Shown: positions 1 to 7,120 of the stretch, piece after piece
How positions within the stretch are numbered: the first letter of the stretch is position 1
Layout: each line of letters opens with the position of its first letter
NCBI GenBank assembly: GCA_964614415.1
Contig: CAZTLE010000025.1
Span: forward strand, 1 to 29,314
Length of the DNA: 29,314 nt
Source: CAZTLE01 sp964614415
GTDB taxonomy: Bacteria > Bacteroidota > Bacteroidia > Flavobacteriales > Flavobacteriaceae
Direction of reading: 5' to 3'
The notes under the pieces: model-generated
What the model saw: the letters and a program-made list of their open reading frames with translations, nothing else
Database searches by the model: none
What the model was told of the DNA's origin: nothing
Position numbers and translations under genes: made by a program

Positions 1-61
1 TATATACCAGACTTAGGATCTAGTGCCGCAAGGCGTGGGGGTTCGACTCCCTTCAGCCGCA
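1..61 (+). tRNA. tRNA-Leu(UAG), 3' part; 5' part lies left of the window
   Basis: The anticodon loop CTTAGGA is at 12-18 with anticodon TAG at 14-16, reading leucine CUA/CUG. A long variable arm (24-36, GCC-GCAA-GGC) marks it as a class II tRNA. The T stem is 37-41/49-53 with loop TTCGACT at 42-48. The acceptor strand CAGCCGC is 54-60 with discriminator A61, and CCA is not encoded, as is common in Bacteroidota. One oddity: in the anticodon stem (7-11/19-23) C8 faces A22, a C-A mismatch. The acceptor 5' strand and D arm are outside the window. Confidence 0.9.
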
Positions 62-62
62 C

Positions 63-90
63 AAAGCCTTCTGATTTCAGAAGGCTTTTG
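63..90 (+). terminator. Rho-independent terminator after tRNA-Leu
   Basis: An 11-bp perfect stem AAAGCCTTCTG (63-73) and CAGAAGGCTTT (78-88) closes a 4-base ATTT loop and is followed by a T-rich stretch. It starts two bases after the tRNA end. Confidence 0.8.
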
Positions 91-131
91 CTTTTTCCGG
101 GCATGCTCAATTATTTCAACAAGATATCTTA

Positions 132-181
132 CTGAAGGGAGGAGAAGTTTATCCTGAGTTTATCGAAGGGACTCCCTTCAG
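132..181. repeat. REP-like hairpin element
   Basis: A 10-bp inverted repeat, CTGAAGGGAG (132-141) and CTCCCTTCAG (172-181), encloses TATCCTGAGTTTATCGAAGG. The inner word resembles the CCTGAG...TCGAAGG short intergenic repeat that is widespread in bacteria. Its right arm overlaps the copied tRNA 3' end. Confidence 0.55.
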
Positions 182-187
182 CCGCAC
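170..187 (+). repeat. Direct repeat of the tRNA-Leu 3' end (possible att half-site)
   Basis: The 18-mer GACTCCCTTCAGCCGCAC at 170-187 is identical to 45-62, which runs from the T loop through the discriminator base of tRNA-Leu. Sequence upstream of 170 does not fold as a tRNA, so this is only a 3' fragment. Tyrosine-recombinase elements commonly leave this kind of duplication. No integrase is visible here. Confidence 0.55.
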
Positions 188-194
188 CATCAAG

Positions 195-226
195 AAAAAC
201 CCGAGACAAAGTCTCGGGTTTTTTAT
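195..226 (+). terminator. Rho-independent terminator after the duplicated tRNA end
   Basis: A 13-bp stem AAAAACCCGAGAC (195-207) and GTCTCGGGTTTTT (211-223) closes an AAA loop and runs into a T tract. It sits just after the second tRNA 3' fragment and may be the original terminator of the tRNA unit. Confidence 0.8.
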
Positions 227-289
227 TTGGGTTATGGATTGAGGATTCTGATTTATCTTAATAGGATATTTAATTAGTTCATTTATTCG

Positions 290-603
290 TTGATCGTTTT
301 TAGGTTATTATCCTGTCTTTACCCTTTTTTTCAATATCGTCAGAGAAGGAGTGTGGCTATTCAATTGATTGTCTTTGTTTATTTCATAACTGCGGCAACG
401 ATGTACGGGTGTTATTATGGTATTACTCTAAAGAAGAAAAGACAATCAAATTTGAACCAAACGTTACAAGGACGAATGTGATTGAAATGTCAATTGTAAT
501 TGATCCTGATACACCCTGAAAAAATTTATTAACCGATATGACAACTGTTGGACTTGACTTGGTGGTTACCAGCGAAAAGCTAATTCCATCTGAAAATCAG
601 TAA
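290..603 (+). pseudogene. Probable decayed gene, N-terminal membrane segment and soluble tail
   Basis: Frame 2 from about 290 encodes a basic stretch then a hydrophobic segment (roughly 345-415, VAIQLIVFVYFITAATMYGC). At about 418-424 the coding signal appears to move to frame 1, which reads a charged protein-like stretch to a TGA at 520-522 and then continues protein-like (NLLTDMTTVGLDLVVTSEKL) to a TAA at 601-603. I read this as one small membrane-anchored protein broken by a frameshift and a stop. No family is recognised. The alternative is chance open frames in AT-rich DNA; codon-level comparison with a relative would decide. Confidence 0.3.
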
Positions 604-763
604 CTTAAAAATGCATATTATTAGTTAGACCAGATAAAGACTTTTGGTTTAAAAATTTGTAAGAGATTACTCCCTTTGTTCATTTTATTTTTACATTTGG
701 AGACATAACTTATCGACCAATATCTTTTGTCTCCCCATTTGGCCGATCAAACCTTTATATTTT

Positions 764-1348
764 TTGAAATTTTTCCCAACGTGGCGCCAGTTTAAAAATT
801 GGAGCCTGCCTAGTAAGATAGGTGTGGTTTCTGGATACATCGGAATTATATTGGTTCCCTTTTCAATTTGGAGTGCTTTGACTCCCAATACTCTAATTTA
901 TAATCTCTATAGTAGCTCTGAAACTTCGAACTTAACCGTTGAAGAAATAGAACATAAAAAGGAAGACTCTGACATATCGAAGAATGGTGATATCGTTGAT
1001 GTTGAGTTAATTGGAGCTTATAATAAGAATCTGATTGATAGGATTAATTCTTCAGAAAACTTTATAGTTGTACAAAGCTCTTCGAACAGGATACATTTTA
1101 AGTCCACGGGAGAAATCTATTTAATCAATGATGACCGTCGGCCATTTATATATAAATCTAGGAGCGGAATACTTCGTTTAATTGTACTGGATATGTGTAT
1201 AACTGATTTTAAGGAACTATCGATACCTGCGATGGGACCTAGCCCTAAAGGCAATATCCAATCTGAAGTGAATAAGTTAATCGACAATTTTGTTACTCAA
1301 AACATCGAACTAGTTTTTGAAAACATTAATCAATGTCTAAGCAAATAA
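764..1348 (+). CDS. Unknown single-pass membrane protein
   Basis: Predicted protein of 194 residues. A basic/aromatic N-terminus is followed by one membrane helix (about residues 19-39, with SKIGVVSGYIGIILVPF), then a charged soluble domain with alternating hydrophobic beta-like segments. The only nearby start in frame is TTG at 764; the frame stays open upstream to 653 without an ATG, so the true start is uncertain and the gene may be 5'-truncated. It overlaps the next gene by 16 bp, implying coupled translation. The DNA is visibly AT-rich compared with the genes after 3317. I recognise no family, so no function is assigned. Confidence 0.6.
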   Translation: MKFFPTWRQFKNWSLPSKIGVVSGYIGIILVPFSIWSALTPNTLIYNLYSSSETSNLTVEEIEHKKEDSDISKNGDIVDVELIGAYNKNLIDRINSSENFIVVQSSSNRIHFKSTGEIYLINDDRRPFIYKSRSGILRLIVLDMCITDFKELSIPAMGPSPKGNIQSEVNKLIDNFVTQNIELVFENINQCLSK

Positions 1349-3102
1349 TCTACTTATTGTTCCTAAGCGCATTTATCAGCTCTTTCGGTCAAGAAGAACA
1401 AAAGTCGGTTCTGATTTACTCCAAAGATCCTGGATTCCTGAGCTTATACATAGAAAGTTCCTTGAAATCACTAACTAATATTGTTACAAATAAGAAATAT
1501 TTCAAAGAAGTAAATTCTTTTAACACCATTGTTGAAGATAACAAGTTACAGTCTCAGTTGGCCCGTATTGTTTGGCAGCAGACGAATGCGGATAGGTTAT
1601 TAACTCTAAGGTCCTCAAAAGAGAAATTGCTTTACGAAGATAAAATAGTTAACATCTTAACAGATTACGATTATTTCCTTACCGTCAAGACAAATACGCT
1701 TGGAGAACTTATCGAATTTCAGTTTCAGCTATTTGAGACGCTTCCTCTCACCATTGACCAGTCTGAGAGGAGAGACATTCCTAAGAATCTAATTGATAAT
1801 GTTATAAGCACGGAGAACTTCTTTATTAATCCAAAGGAACCTGAGTATACAATACAACTAAAAAATGCAATTCATCGACTTTTTAAAAATTCAAACAAGA
1901 AACCTGTCTCAGAACTAAAAATTTTTGATCAACTGGTAAAAACAGGTGATAGAATTAAAATACCTCTTGGAAGCGAAATAGAATTAGACGGATTGGGATC
2001 TGGAGATTTTGACTCTCCAAATATTAGTTATTTATGGAGAAATATACCTAAGTCTAATGAGAAGATTCAAAACCTTAATAAAATTGAATTTGAAAAGGAT
2101 AAACCGATCCAAAAAATTTTAATAGACAAAAATGGGCCCTACAACTTAGGTTTTAAGGTTTATGATGGAATTGAGTATTCTGACGAGATTATTCTTACAC
2201 TAGAACCTGTTTTAACGCCTCAGATTAGTGTTCAAGATGCCACAACTAAAACCTCAATTTTTTATTCCTTTCTAGGTAAAAAGAAAATAAAAGTTCATCA
2301 TAACGACACGATTTTCGTGAATCATGTTTTTCCGAATGAAGGTTTCAAGGCAAATCTAATAGTGGCAACCGAACCACTTGGAAAGAAGTTCATTAGAAGT
2401 AAACATTATTCAAAAATTGATTCTACGGCTTTGATTGATAACTTAGATAAATCAAATTCGTATATTATTTTAAAATCGAATCCACGAGTTACTGATGAGG
2501 AAAGAAAGATTTACATTTATAATGTTTCAGATTATAATCTTCTGAGTGAAGAAGTTTCTGTAACGAATAGTATTATTGAAAGAGGTCCAATTAATATTTT
2601 TCTTAAAGGAAGGTCCTCTAGCTTACAAAGAATTAAGGAAGAAGGAGAAGATAATAATGAAAGTGAGCTATTATTAAACAGATATGGTACGAAATTGGGA
2701 TTTGGTCTTTTTGTATATGAAAACTTTGAAGTCACTGCTGCAATTCCTATTCCTACCGATGTCGTACTTGTTGAGAATGTAAGACTAAGGTATCCTTCCG
2801 CAGATATTTCAATTAATTATCATATCTATTCTGGAGGAATGCGTGCAAATTACTATATAGGTTTTTTGTATCGAAGTTATATGCCTGATGCAGGTGAAGA
2901 AGAGAATGATACCGATGATGTCCCTGGCTATTCTGGCTTAGGTTTTACCGCAGGGATGCAACTCAGATTGATTAACAGCACCGAATTCTCAGTAGATGTA
3001 GATCTGAGCTTCGAATGGTCGAAGTTTATAAATAACATTGCATTGAGGAGAATTTATGATTCGGCATTTGGTTTGGGTCTTGTCCTTTCGGTGTCACCTT
3101 AA
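1333..3102 (+). CDS. Unknown secreted protein with PKD/Ig-like and C-terminal barrel-like domains
   Basis: Predicted protein of 589 residues. A signal peptide spans about 1-19 (cleavage near SSFG-QEEQ). Residues 24-140 look like a mixed alpha/beta domain. Residues about 205-291 match the pattern of a PKD/Ig-like domain (GSEIELDG, SYLWRN, GPYNLGFKVYDG). From about 445 to the end, alternating aromatic/hydrophobic strands (GLFVYENFEVTAAIPIP, GGMRANYYIGFLYRSY) suggest an outer-membrane barrel or beta-sandwich. Start is ATG at 1333 inside the preceding gene. AT-rich DNA: 15 G/C of 60 at 2461-2520 against 32 of 60 at 9781-9840. Inferred to sit in the periplasm or outer membrane and to act with the upstream membrane protein. 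Function unknown. Confidence 0.75.
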   Translation: MSKQIIYLLFLSAFISSFGQEEQKSVLIYSKDPGFLSLYIESSLKSLTNIVTNKKYFKEVNSFNTIVEDNKLQSQLARIVWQQTNADRLLTLRSSKEKLLYEDKIVNILTDYDYFLTVKTNTLGELIEFQFQLFETLPLTIDQSERRDIPKNLIDNVISTENFFINPKEPEYTIQLKNAIHRLFKNSNKKPVSELKIFDQLVKTGDRIKIPLGSEIELDGLGSGDFDSPNISYLWRNIPKSNEKIQNLNKIEFEKDKPIQKILIDKNGPYNLGFKVYDGIEYSDEIILTLEPVLTPQISVQDATTKTSIFYSFLGKKKIKVHHNDTIFVNHVFPNEGFKANLIVATEPLGKKFIRSKHYSKIDSTALIDNLDKSNSYIILKSNPRVTDEERKIYIYNVSDYNLLSEEVSVTNSIIERGPINIFLKGRSSSLQRIKEEGEDNNESELLLNRYGTKLGFGLFVYENFEVTAAIPIPTDVVLVENVRLRYPSADISINYHIYSGGMRANYYIGFLYRSYMPDAGEEENDTDDVPGYSGLGFTAGMQLRLINSTEFSVDVDLSFEWSKFINNIALRRIYDSAFGLGLVLSVSP

Positions 3103-3316
3103 TATTTTTCTAGTCCTCTTATTGAGTCTCTTGCAAGATCTTTTGTGGTATCCTATTTGCGAATTGTGATCATTGGTATATACTCTGTTTATATTCCCAT
3201 TGTTCACCCCGGACTACCACCGAGCAAATCCCAGTCCCTGACCAAAAACAAACTGTATGTAATGCCTTGTTGATAATTTACAAGCTCTGATCTTGATAAG
3301 GGGCGATGATTTTTAA

Positions 3317-4279
3317 TCAATGCGCCTCCGGCACCAATGGCCCAGCCAATCCCTTCATAAAAATAAGTCTTCCGGGAAGGGTAGGCATCCAACTGGAAGT
3401 AACCCAGCGGGAAGGACCGTATTGTAATGTGACACACAGACTCATGCCTTGCCAGCAAGCGCCCCGTGTTGGATAGACCCCATCCGCACCGCCAATACAA
3501 TAGTCGCTGTTTAGAAAGAGCCCTGGACCTACGGTGTTCGCCCAACAAGGGATCAATGTAAATCGGCTCGCGAAACTGTGTAGCGAGTTCTGCTCAATGG
3601 TCAATGGATGTAGTGCCTGACCAATACGATGTGTCTCCGATCTCCAGTCGGTATCGTTGTCAAATTCATCGCCGATCTGCGGTTCCCAAAAGGCAATATG
3701 ACAGGCACGTCCAATGCCGTAAACGGTAACCAGGGTACCGCCTGCATCCTTTATGCTTTGGATTTTCCCCGCGTAAGTCGGGAGGTTGTCTTTTGTGGCA
3801 AAATTACGCTGTGAGGCTGGAACGGTAAGCTCACCCAGAGGCTCAAAAAAGGCCTCTTTCATAGCCAGCTCAAAACCACCGGCCTGATCGCCCGGCATGG
3901 TGTTTCCGTGCTTATCGGACCACTCATCCATATTGAAGGTCGTGACATGATCGGCAGAGATATTTTCGCGCCTTAGGATGCCTACAACATGTTTATACAT
4001 ACCCATAGGGCCTACAGGGAGAATAATAGCCAGGGGTTTGGATGCCTGCCTGGCCTCAATGATCACCCTTGCGATCTCTTCACCCATGCGACGTTCCATG
4101 GTTTCCAGGTTGTCCACCGGCTCAGGGGCAAAGTCCGGATGCCAGAAAGACGCTCGCTGCGTCACTCCTTCCAAACCCAGGTCGCAACAAGCATCAATTT
4201 TTTCGTAGTCCCATCCTGTGGGATAAAATCCCTCCAGTAATGACCCTTTAACCGTATTCATGAAATTGAGTGTAGCCAT
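3317..4279 (-). CDS. Glucosamine-6-phosphate deaminase/isomerase family protein (NagB-like)
   Basis: Predicted protein of 320 residues. It has the NagB/6-phosphogluconolactonase sugar-isomerase fold signatures: a phosphate-loop-like region near 87-96 (LPVGPMGMYK), TFNMDEW with D118 matching the general base of NagB, and GIGRACHIAFWEP at 188-200. Relative to E. coli NagB (GNDGHIAFNEP), H194 and E199 are kept but the Asp of the D-H-E relay is Ala192, so deamination of GlcN6P is not assured. Longer than classic NagB (about 266 residues), with a C-terminal extension rich in Trp/Pro. Start ATG 4279; it lies 54 bp downstream of the unknown minus-strand operon and could be its last gene. Likely a cytosolic sugar-phosphate enzyme with altered chemistry. 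Confidence 0.8.
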   Translation of the reverse strand: MATLNFMNTVKGSLLEGFYPTGWDYEKIDACCDLGLEGVTQRASFWHPDFAPEPVDNLETMERRMGEEIARVIIEARQASKPLAIILPVGPMGMYKHVVGILRRENISADHVTTFNMDEWSDKHGNTMPGDQAGGFELAMKEAFFEPLGELTVPASQRNFATKDNLPTYAGKIQSIKDAGGTLVTVYGIGRACHIAFWEPQIGDEFDNDTDWRSETHRIGQALHPLTIEQNSLHSFASRFTLIPCWANTVGPGLFLNSDYCIGGADGVYPTRGACWQGMSLCVTLQYGPSRWVTSSWMPTLPGRLIFMKGLAGPLVPEAH

Positions 4280-4333
4280 AGTATAGTAGTTGATAGAGTG
4301 AAAAACTAAAATACTACTAATTTGGTGAACTGC

Positions 4334-4567
4334 CTATGGAGATTGTTCCGGTCTTTTAGGTGTGATAATAAGTGAGATCATGTTGTTGTTTGTTATAAGA
4401 CGGATTTCAGGAGTAAGTGCCGACACGGCGGAATCGAGAACAAATTCCACAGGACAATCGATCCGGATCTGTGTAATTTCGGCGACATCCTGATTGATCT
4501 TCCTCAAAAATTCCGAAAGCTTAAGGCCAATAACCGAAAGTTGCTCTTTAACAATGTTCGCATCCAT
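4334..4567 (-). CDS. Small unknown protein, third gene of the 4334-6047 operon
   Basis: Predicted 77 residues from ATG 4567. This start is chosen because the upstream gene stops with TGA at 4571-4569 and the ATG follows after one base (TGATATG), a classic coupled arrangement; a TTG four codons earlier is also possible. An N-terminal amphipathic helix (about 1-28, IVKEQLSVIGLKLSEFLRKI) is followed by two or three beta-like strands (ITQIRIDCPVEFVL, EIRLITNNNMISLIIT). No signal peptide or membrane helix. I recognise no family. Its helix-then-strand plan resembles a reduced version of its two larger neighbours. Confidence 0.65.
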   Translation of the reverse strand: MDANIVKEQLSVIGLKLSEFLRKINQDVAEITQIRIDCPVEFVLDSAVSALTPEIRLITNNNMISLIITPKRPEQSP

Positions 4568-4568
4568 A

Positions 4569-5195
4569 TCAGGAAACAACTACGGTTCGAAAGTGGAGCG
4601 TAACGCTGCTTACCAGATTCTGACTTGTTTTGATCAGGTCTTTGTCCTTGTTGATGTCCACTGTTTGAATCTTGATGTTCCTGGCGATCTTGTCAATCTT
4701 GCGATCCCGTACTTTGAACACTCCGGCAGGTCTCACCCGCGCCAACTCACGCAATACGGCCGGTGATATTTTGGCAGGACGCTTGACCGCACTTGCCGTG
4801 ACGCCCGCTTTTTTCTTTGGATTTTTCTTGGCGGTACCGGGTTTTGTGTCTGGATCAGGAGCGTTAATATTACAGATGTATTTCACATCGACCGTCCCCT
4901 TATCTACAATGGTTTTGACATATCCATTCTCAAAATACGTTGACAACACCTGTTTTAGCGAGGCGATTTTTTCAGAAATATAATTGGTAATATCTTCTTT
5001 TTCAGCCTTTTTGCCCAGTACTTCAAGAGCCTCCTCTTTCAGATCATATTTTTCGATGATGAACTCATCCGGAGCCAGGAGGACCTCTTTGAGTTCAATG
5101 AGTTTTTCTTCCTGCTCGTACTGCGCTTCGGAAACAGCACCAATGGTCTCCGTAATAAGCGACTTAAGGAAATCAATAAAATTAATTTGATCCAT
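4569..5195 (-). CDS. Unknown protein paralogous to the upstream 5262-6047 product
   Basis: Predicted 208 residues. The N-terminus is helical (FIDFLKSLITETIGAVSEAQ) and acidic. A middle helix (ISEKIASLKQVLSTYFENG) leads into IVDKGTVDVKYI. A Lys/Pro/Ala-rich basic linker follows (about 115-145, with KKNPKKKAG), then a C-terminal domain ending in strands (KIQTVDINKDK, SVTLHFRTVVV). It shares the order and spacing of these elements with the upstream gene (KIAALNQ then IVTDNICIKTRLRF), so the two look like distant paralogs. No signal peptide or membrane segment, hence probably cytosolic. Function unknown; the basic linker could contact nucleic acid or membrane, which is speculation. Confidence 0.75.
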   Translation of the reverse strand: MDQINFIDFLKSLITETIGAVSEAQYEQEEKLIELKEVLLAPDEFIIEKYDLKEEALEVLGKKAEKEDITNYISEKIASLKQVLSTYFENGYVKTIVDKGTVDVKYICNINAPDPDTKPGTAKKNPKKKAGVTASAVKRPAKISPAVLRELARVRPAGVFKVRDRKIDKIARNIKIQTVDINKDKDLIKTSQNLVSSVTLHFRTVVVS

Positions 5196-5216
5196 GATTC
5201 GTCAGTTTAGAGATTA

Positions 5217-5258
5217 CTAAGAGGCTGTCATTTCTAAAGATAGTCGACAACCTCTTAG
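5217..5258 (-). other. Intercistronic stem-loop in the 4334-6047 operon
   Basis: Read on the minus strand, CTAAGAGGTTGTC pairs with GACAGCCTCTTAG over 13 bp (one T-G wobble) around a 16-base loop. It begins 4 bases after the stop of the first gene and ends 21 bases before the start of the second. There is no U tract, so it is more likely an RNA-stability or processing hairpin, or a weak attenuator, than a full terminator. Confidence 0.6.
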
Positions 5259-5261
5259 TTG

Positions 5262-6047
5262 TTATGCCGATAGCGGCTTGTAATCGGTGTGGGCATTGAT
5301 CTTTACGTATCCCAACAAGTTTAATTCTGAAGAACTGCTGTTTGCAGAAGTACTGTTCGACGTATTTACCGTGGTACGAACACTGCTGTATCCCCCCTTA
5401 AGTTTGAATCCGAAGGCCCGGGCGGCAAACCCCGTACTTCCGGAAATATTGAAGGCACGCCTTCCGTAAGTTCTCGAAGCTCTTTCAGAAGTATGGACAG
5501 CCGATTCTTCCGACTTGAATCTCAATCGGGTCTTGATGCAGATGTTGTCCGTAACGATACGAAGCATCCCCATTTTGACCATTTCCTTGAGAGATGCCTG
5601 ATTGAGTGCGGCGATCTTTTTTCGAATGGCAACCATCACTTCGTCTTTTGTTGAATCAGCATCAATGGCCGATTCGTCAAAATCGGTCGGAGTTAATTGC
5701 TCATTTAGAGCTGTATAACTATCGGCTTTCAGCGCCTCCAGCTTGTCGTCGGGTGTGTTTTCAGAAGCAATGAACCACTCGTCGATATTGGCATAAGTGA
5801 CGGAGTCGTCAGATTTTGTGAGTTCGAACGATTTTTGAATGAACTCCAGAACTGCCTCATTGGGGATGTCCTGGTAATTGGCCGCAGCAAATTCCTTTAG
5901 GGTCTGTGCGGTTGCTGCGAGTAATTCGCTGTACGATTTAACCTGGGCCAGATGATTGTCCTGAATGGTTTCGAAAACTCCTCGAATAAGACTACTCGTG
6001 AATTCAGGAAAATTTACATCCTGCACAGGTACTACTGTAATACTCAT
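5262..6047 (-). CDS. Unknown protein, first gene of the 4334-6047 operon
   Basis: Predicted 261 residues. Residues about 10-60 form helices (FTSSLIRGVFETIQDNHLAQ). A middle acidic region (about 75-130) is followed by a helix AIRKKIAALNQASLKEMVK and a strand-rich segment (RIVTDNICIKTRLRF). Residues about 190-245 are rich in Ser, Gly, Ala, Asn and Arg (low complexity, flexible). The end is a strand, LLGYVKINAHTDY. No signal peptide or membrane helix is seen. It resembles the next gene (4569-5195) in architecture. A TAnnTTTG promoter candidate lies about 80 bp upstream. No family recognised; the repeated helix-plus-strand plan may suggest self-assembling or oligomeric proteins. Confidence 0.75.
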   Translation of the reverse strand: MSITVVPVQDVNFPEFTSSLIRGVFETIQDNHLAQVKSYSELLAATAQTLKEFAAANYQDIPNEAVLEFIQKSFELTKSDDSVTYANIDEWFIASENTPDDKLEALKADSYTALNEQLTPTDFDESAIDADSTKDEVMVAIRKKIAALNQASLKEMVKMGMLRIVTDNICIKTRLRFKSEESAVHTSERASRTYGRRAFNISGSTGFAARAFGFKLKGGYSSVRTTVNTSNSTSANSSSSELNLLGYVKINAHTDYKPLSA

Positions 6048-6127
6048 TTTTATTGAATTTTAATTATGCCTACTCTAGTGTTTCAGTTTTCGGCTTTCCT
6101 GATGTTATTCCGGGTATGAACTTCGAT

Positions 6128-6160
6128 CAAAAGTAACTGTGAGTAATACCGATATAAATA
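6128..6160 (-). promoter_or_regulatory. Candidate Bacteroidota promoter for the 4334-6047 operon
   Basis: Minus strand: TACTTTTG (6135-6128) exactly fits the TAnnTTTG -7 element. A TATTTA word at about 6160-6155 lies 19 bp upstream, near the expected -33 position, but is not a good TTTG match. This would give a leader of roughly 75 nt before the ATG at 6047. Confidence 0.45.
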
Positions 6161-6333
6161 GGAGAAGCCTAAAACCGGAGGTTGAATCGATTATCGGTTA
6201 ATTTAGGGACATTTACGCCGGGCTATCACAAAATGGTCTATGGCAGATAAGTGCTTTTCGGATTGTCAATTAAGCTTTTTTGCAGACATGAGTTTGGCAT
6301 CAAATTGTTACTTTTAGCCAAATTGTAGTACGT

Positions 6334-7053
6334 ATGGAATTCCTGTTGGATCCCGACATGTGGATCGCCTTTCTTACCCTGTGCGCCCTTGAGATTGTGC
6401 TGGGGATCGATAACCTGATTTTTATTTCAATACTGGCCGATAAGCTGCCCAAAGAGAAGCAGGGCAAGGCACGGTTGGTTGGACTGAGTCTTGCTCTCAT
6501 CATGCGAGTAGGCTTACTATTCTCGATTTCCTGGATAATGAGCCTGAAGGATGATCTTTTTATAGTGCTTGACGTTGGAATATCAGGGAGGGATATTATC
6601 CTCCTGTTGGGAGGGCTCTTTCTTATTTATAAGAGCGTTAAGGAGATACATGACAAGATGGAAGAAAATGAAAGACCGGTTGGTAGTAAGGTAAAGTTGA
6701 TTTCCTTTAACACTGTTGTTTTTCAGATTGTGCTTATTGATATCGTGTTCTCGTTGGATTCGGTGATAACAGCTGTTGGGATGGTAGACGAACTGGGTGT
6801 TATGGTGGCTGCTGTTGTTGTTTCCATGATCATTATGATCTTATCCGCTGGTAAGCTGAGCGACTTCGTAAATAGAAATCCTACCATCAAGGTACTGGCG
6901 CTGTCCTTCCTTTTGATGATCGGAATAGCACTCATCGCGGAAGGAATGGACTTCCATATTCCGAAAGGGTACATTTATTTTGCCATGGCCTTTGCGGTTT
7001 TTGTGGAAATCATCAATATGCGAACCGGAGCCCGAAAGAAGGCAACTGAGTAA
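6334..7053 (+). CDS. TerC family integral membrane protein
   Basis: Predicted 239 residues with about seven hydrophobic helices. Signature acidic-in-membrane motifs are present: GIDN (24-27) in the first helix and DIVFSLDSV (136-144) in a central helix, plus GRDIILLLGGLFLIYKS typical of the YgdQ/YoaE branch. TerC proteins are linked to metal-ion homeostasis; several members export manganese, and the family is named for tellurite resistance. Length is normal for the short, CBS-less type. It is followed 67 bp later by MscS genes on the same strand, suggesting an ion/osmotic-stress group. The exact substrate cannot be told from sequence. Confidence 0.92.
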   Translation: MEFLLDPDMWIAFLTLCALEIVLGIDNLIFISILADKLPKEKQGKARLVGLSLALIMRVGLLFSISWIMSLKDDLFIVLDVGISGRDIILLLGGLFLIYKSVKEIHDKMEENERPVGSKVKLISFNTVVFQIVLIDIVFSLDSVITAVGMVDELGVMVAAVVVSMIIMILSAGKLSDFVNRNPTIKVLALSFLLMIGIALIAEGMDFHIPKGYIYFAMAFAVFVEIINMRTGARKKATE

Positions 7054-7090
7054 TTGTGGATACGGGACAACCCGGATATGGATTAAGTAG

Positions 7091-7098
7091 TATCTTTG
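7091..7098 (+). promoter_or_regulatory. Candidate -7 element for the mscS-type genes
   Basis: TATCTTTG fits TAnnTTTG exactly and ends 22 bp before the ATG at 7121. I do not see a good -33 TTTG at the usual distance, so confidence is limited. Confidence 0.35.
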
Positions 7099-7120
7099 AG
7101 ATGCCGTAGTTACCACTTAT

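Noticed and set aside
691..888. Minus-strand 65-residue open frame
   Set aside because: It lies opposite the start of the 764-1348 gene, has no recognisable features and is best seen as a shadow frame.
3103..3316. Right-hand att site of the putative island
   Set aside because: I searched this gap for another copy of the tRNA 18-mer and found none; the right edge of the AT-rich region remains undefined.
3204..3548. Possible frameshifted C-terminus of the NagB-like gene
   Set aside because: The 3317-4279 frame already carries a natural family ending (WVTSSWMPTLPGRL then AGPLVPEAH), so no frameshift is needed.
4494..4983. Plus-strand open frames opposite the unknown operon
   Set aside because: The minus-strand genes have coupled starts and stops and a shared domain plan; the plus-strand frames show no domain or start signal.
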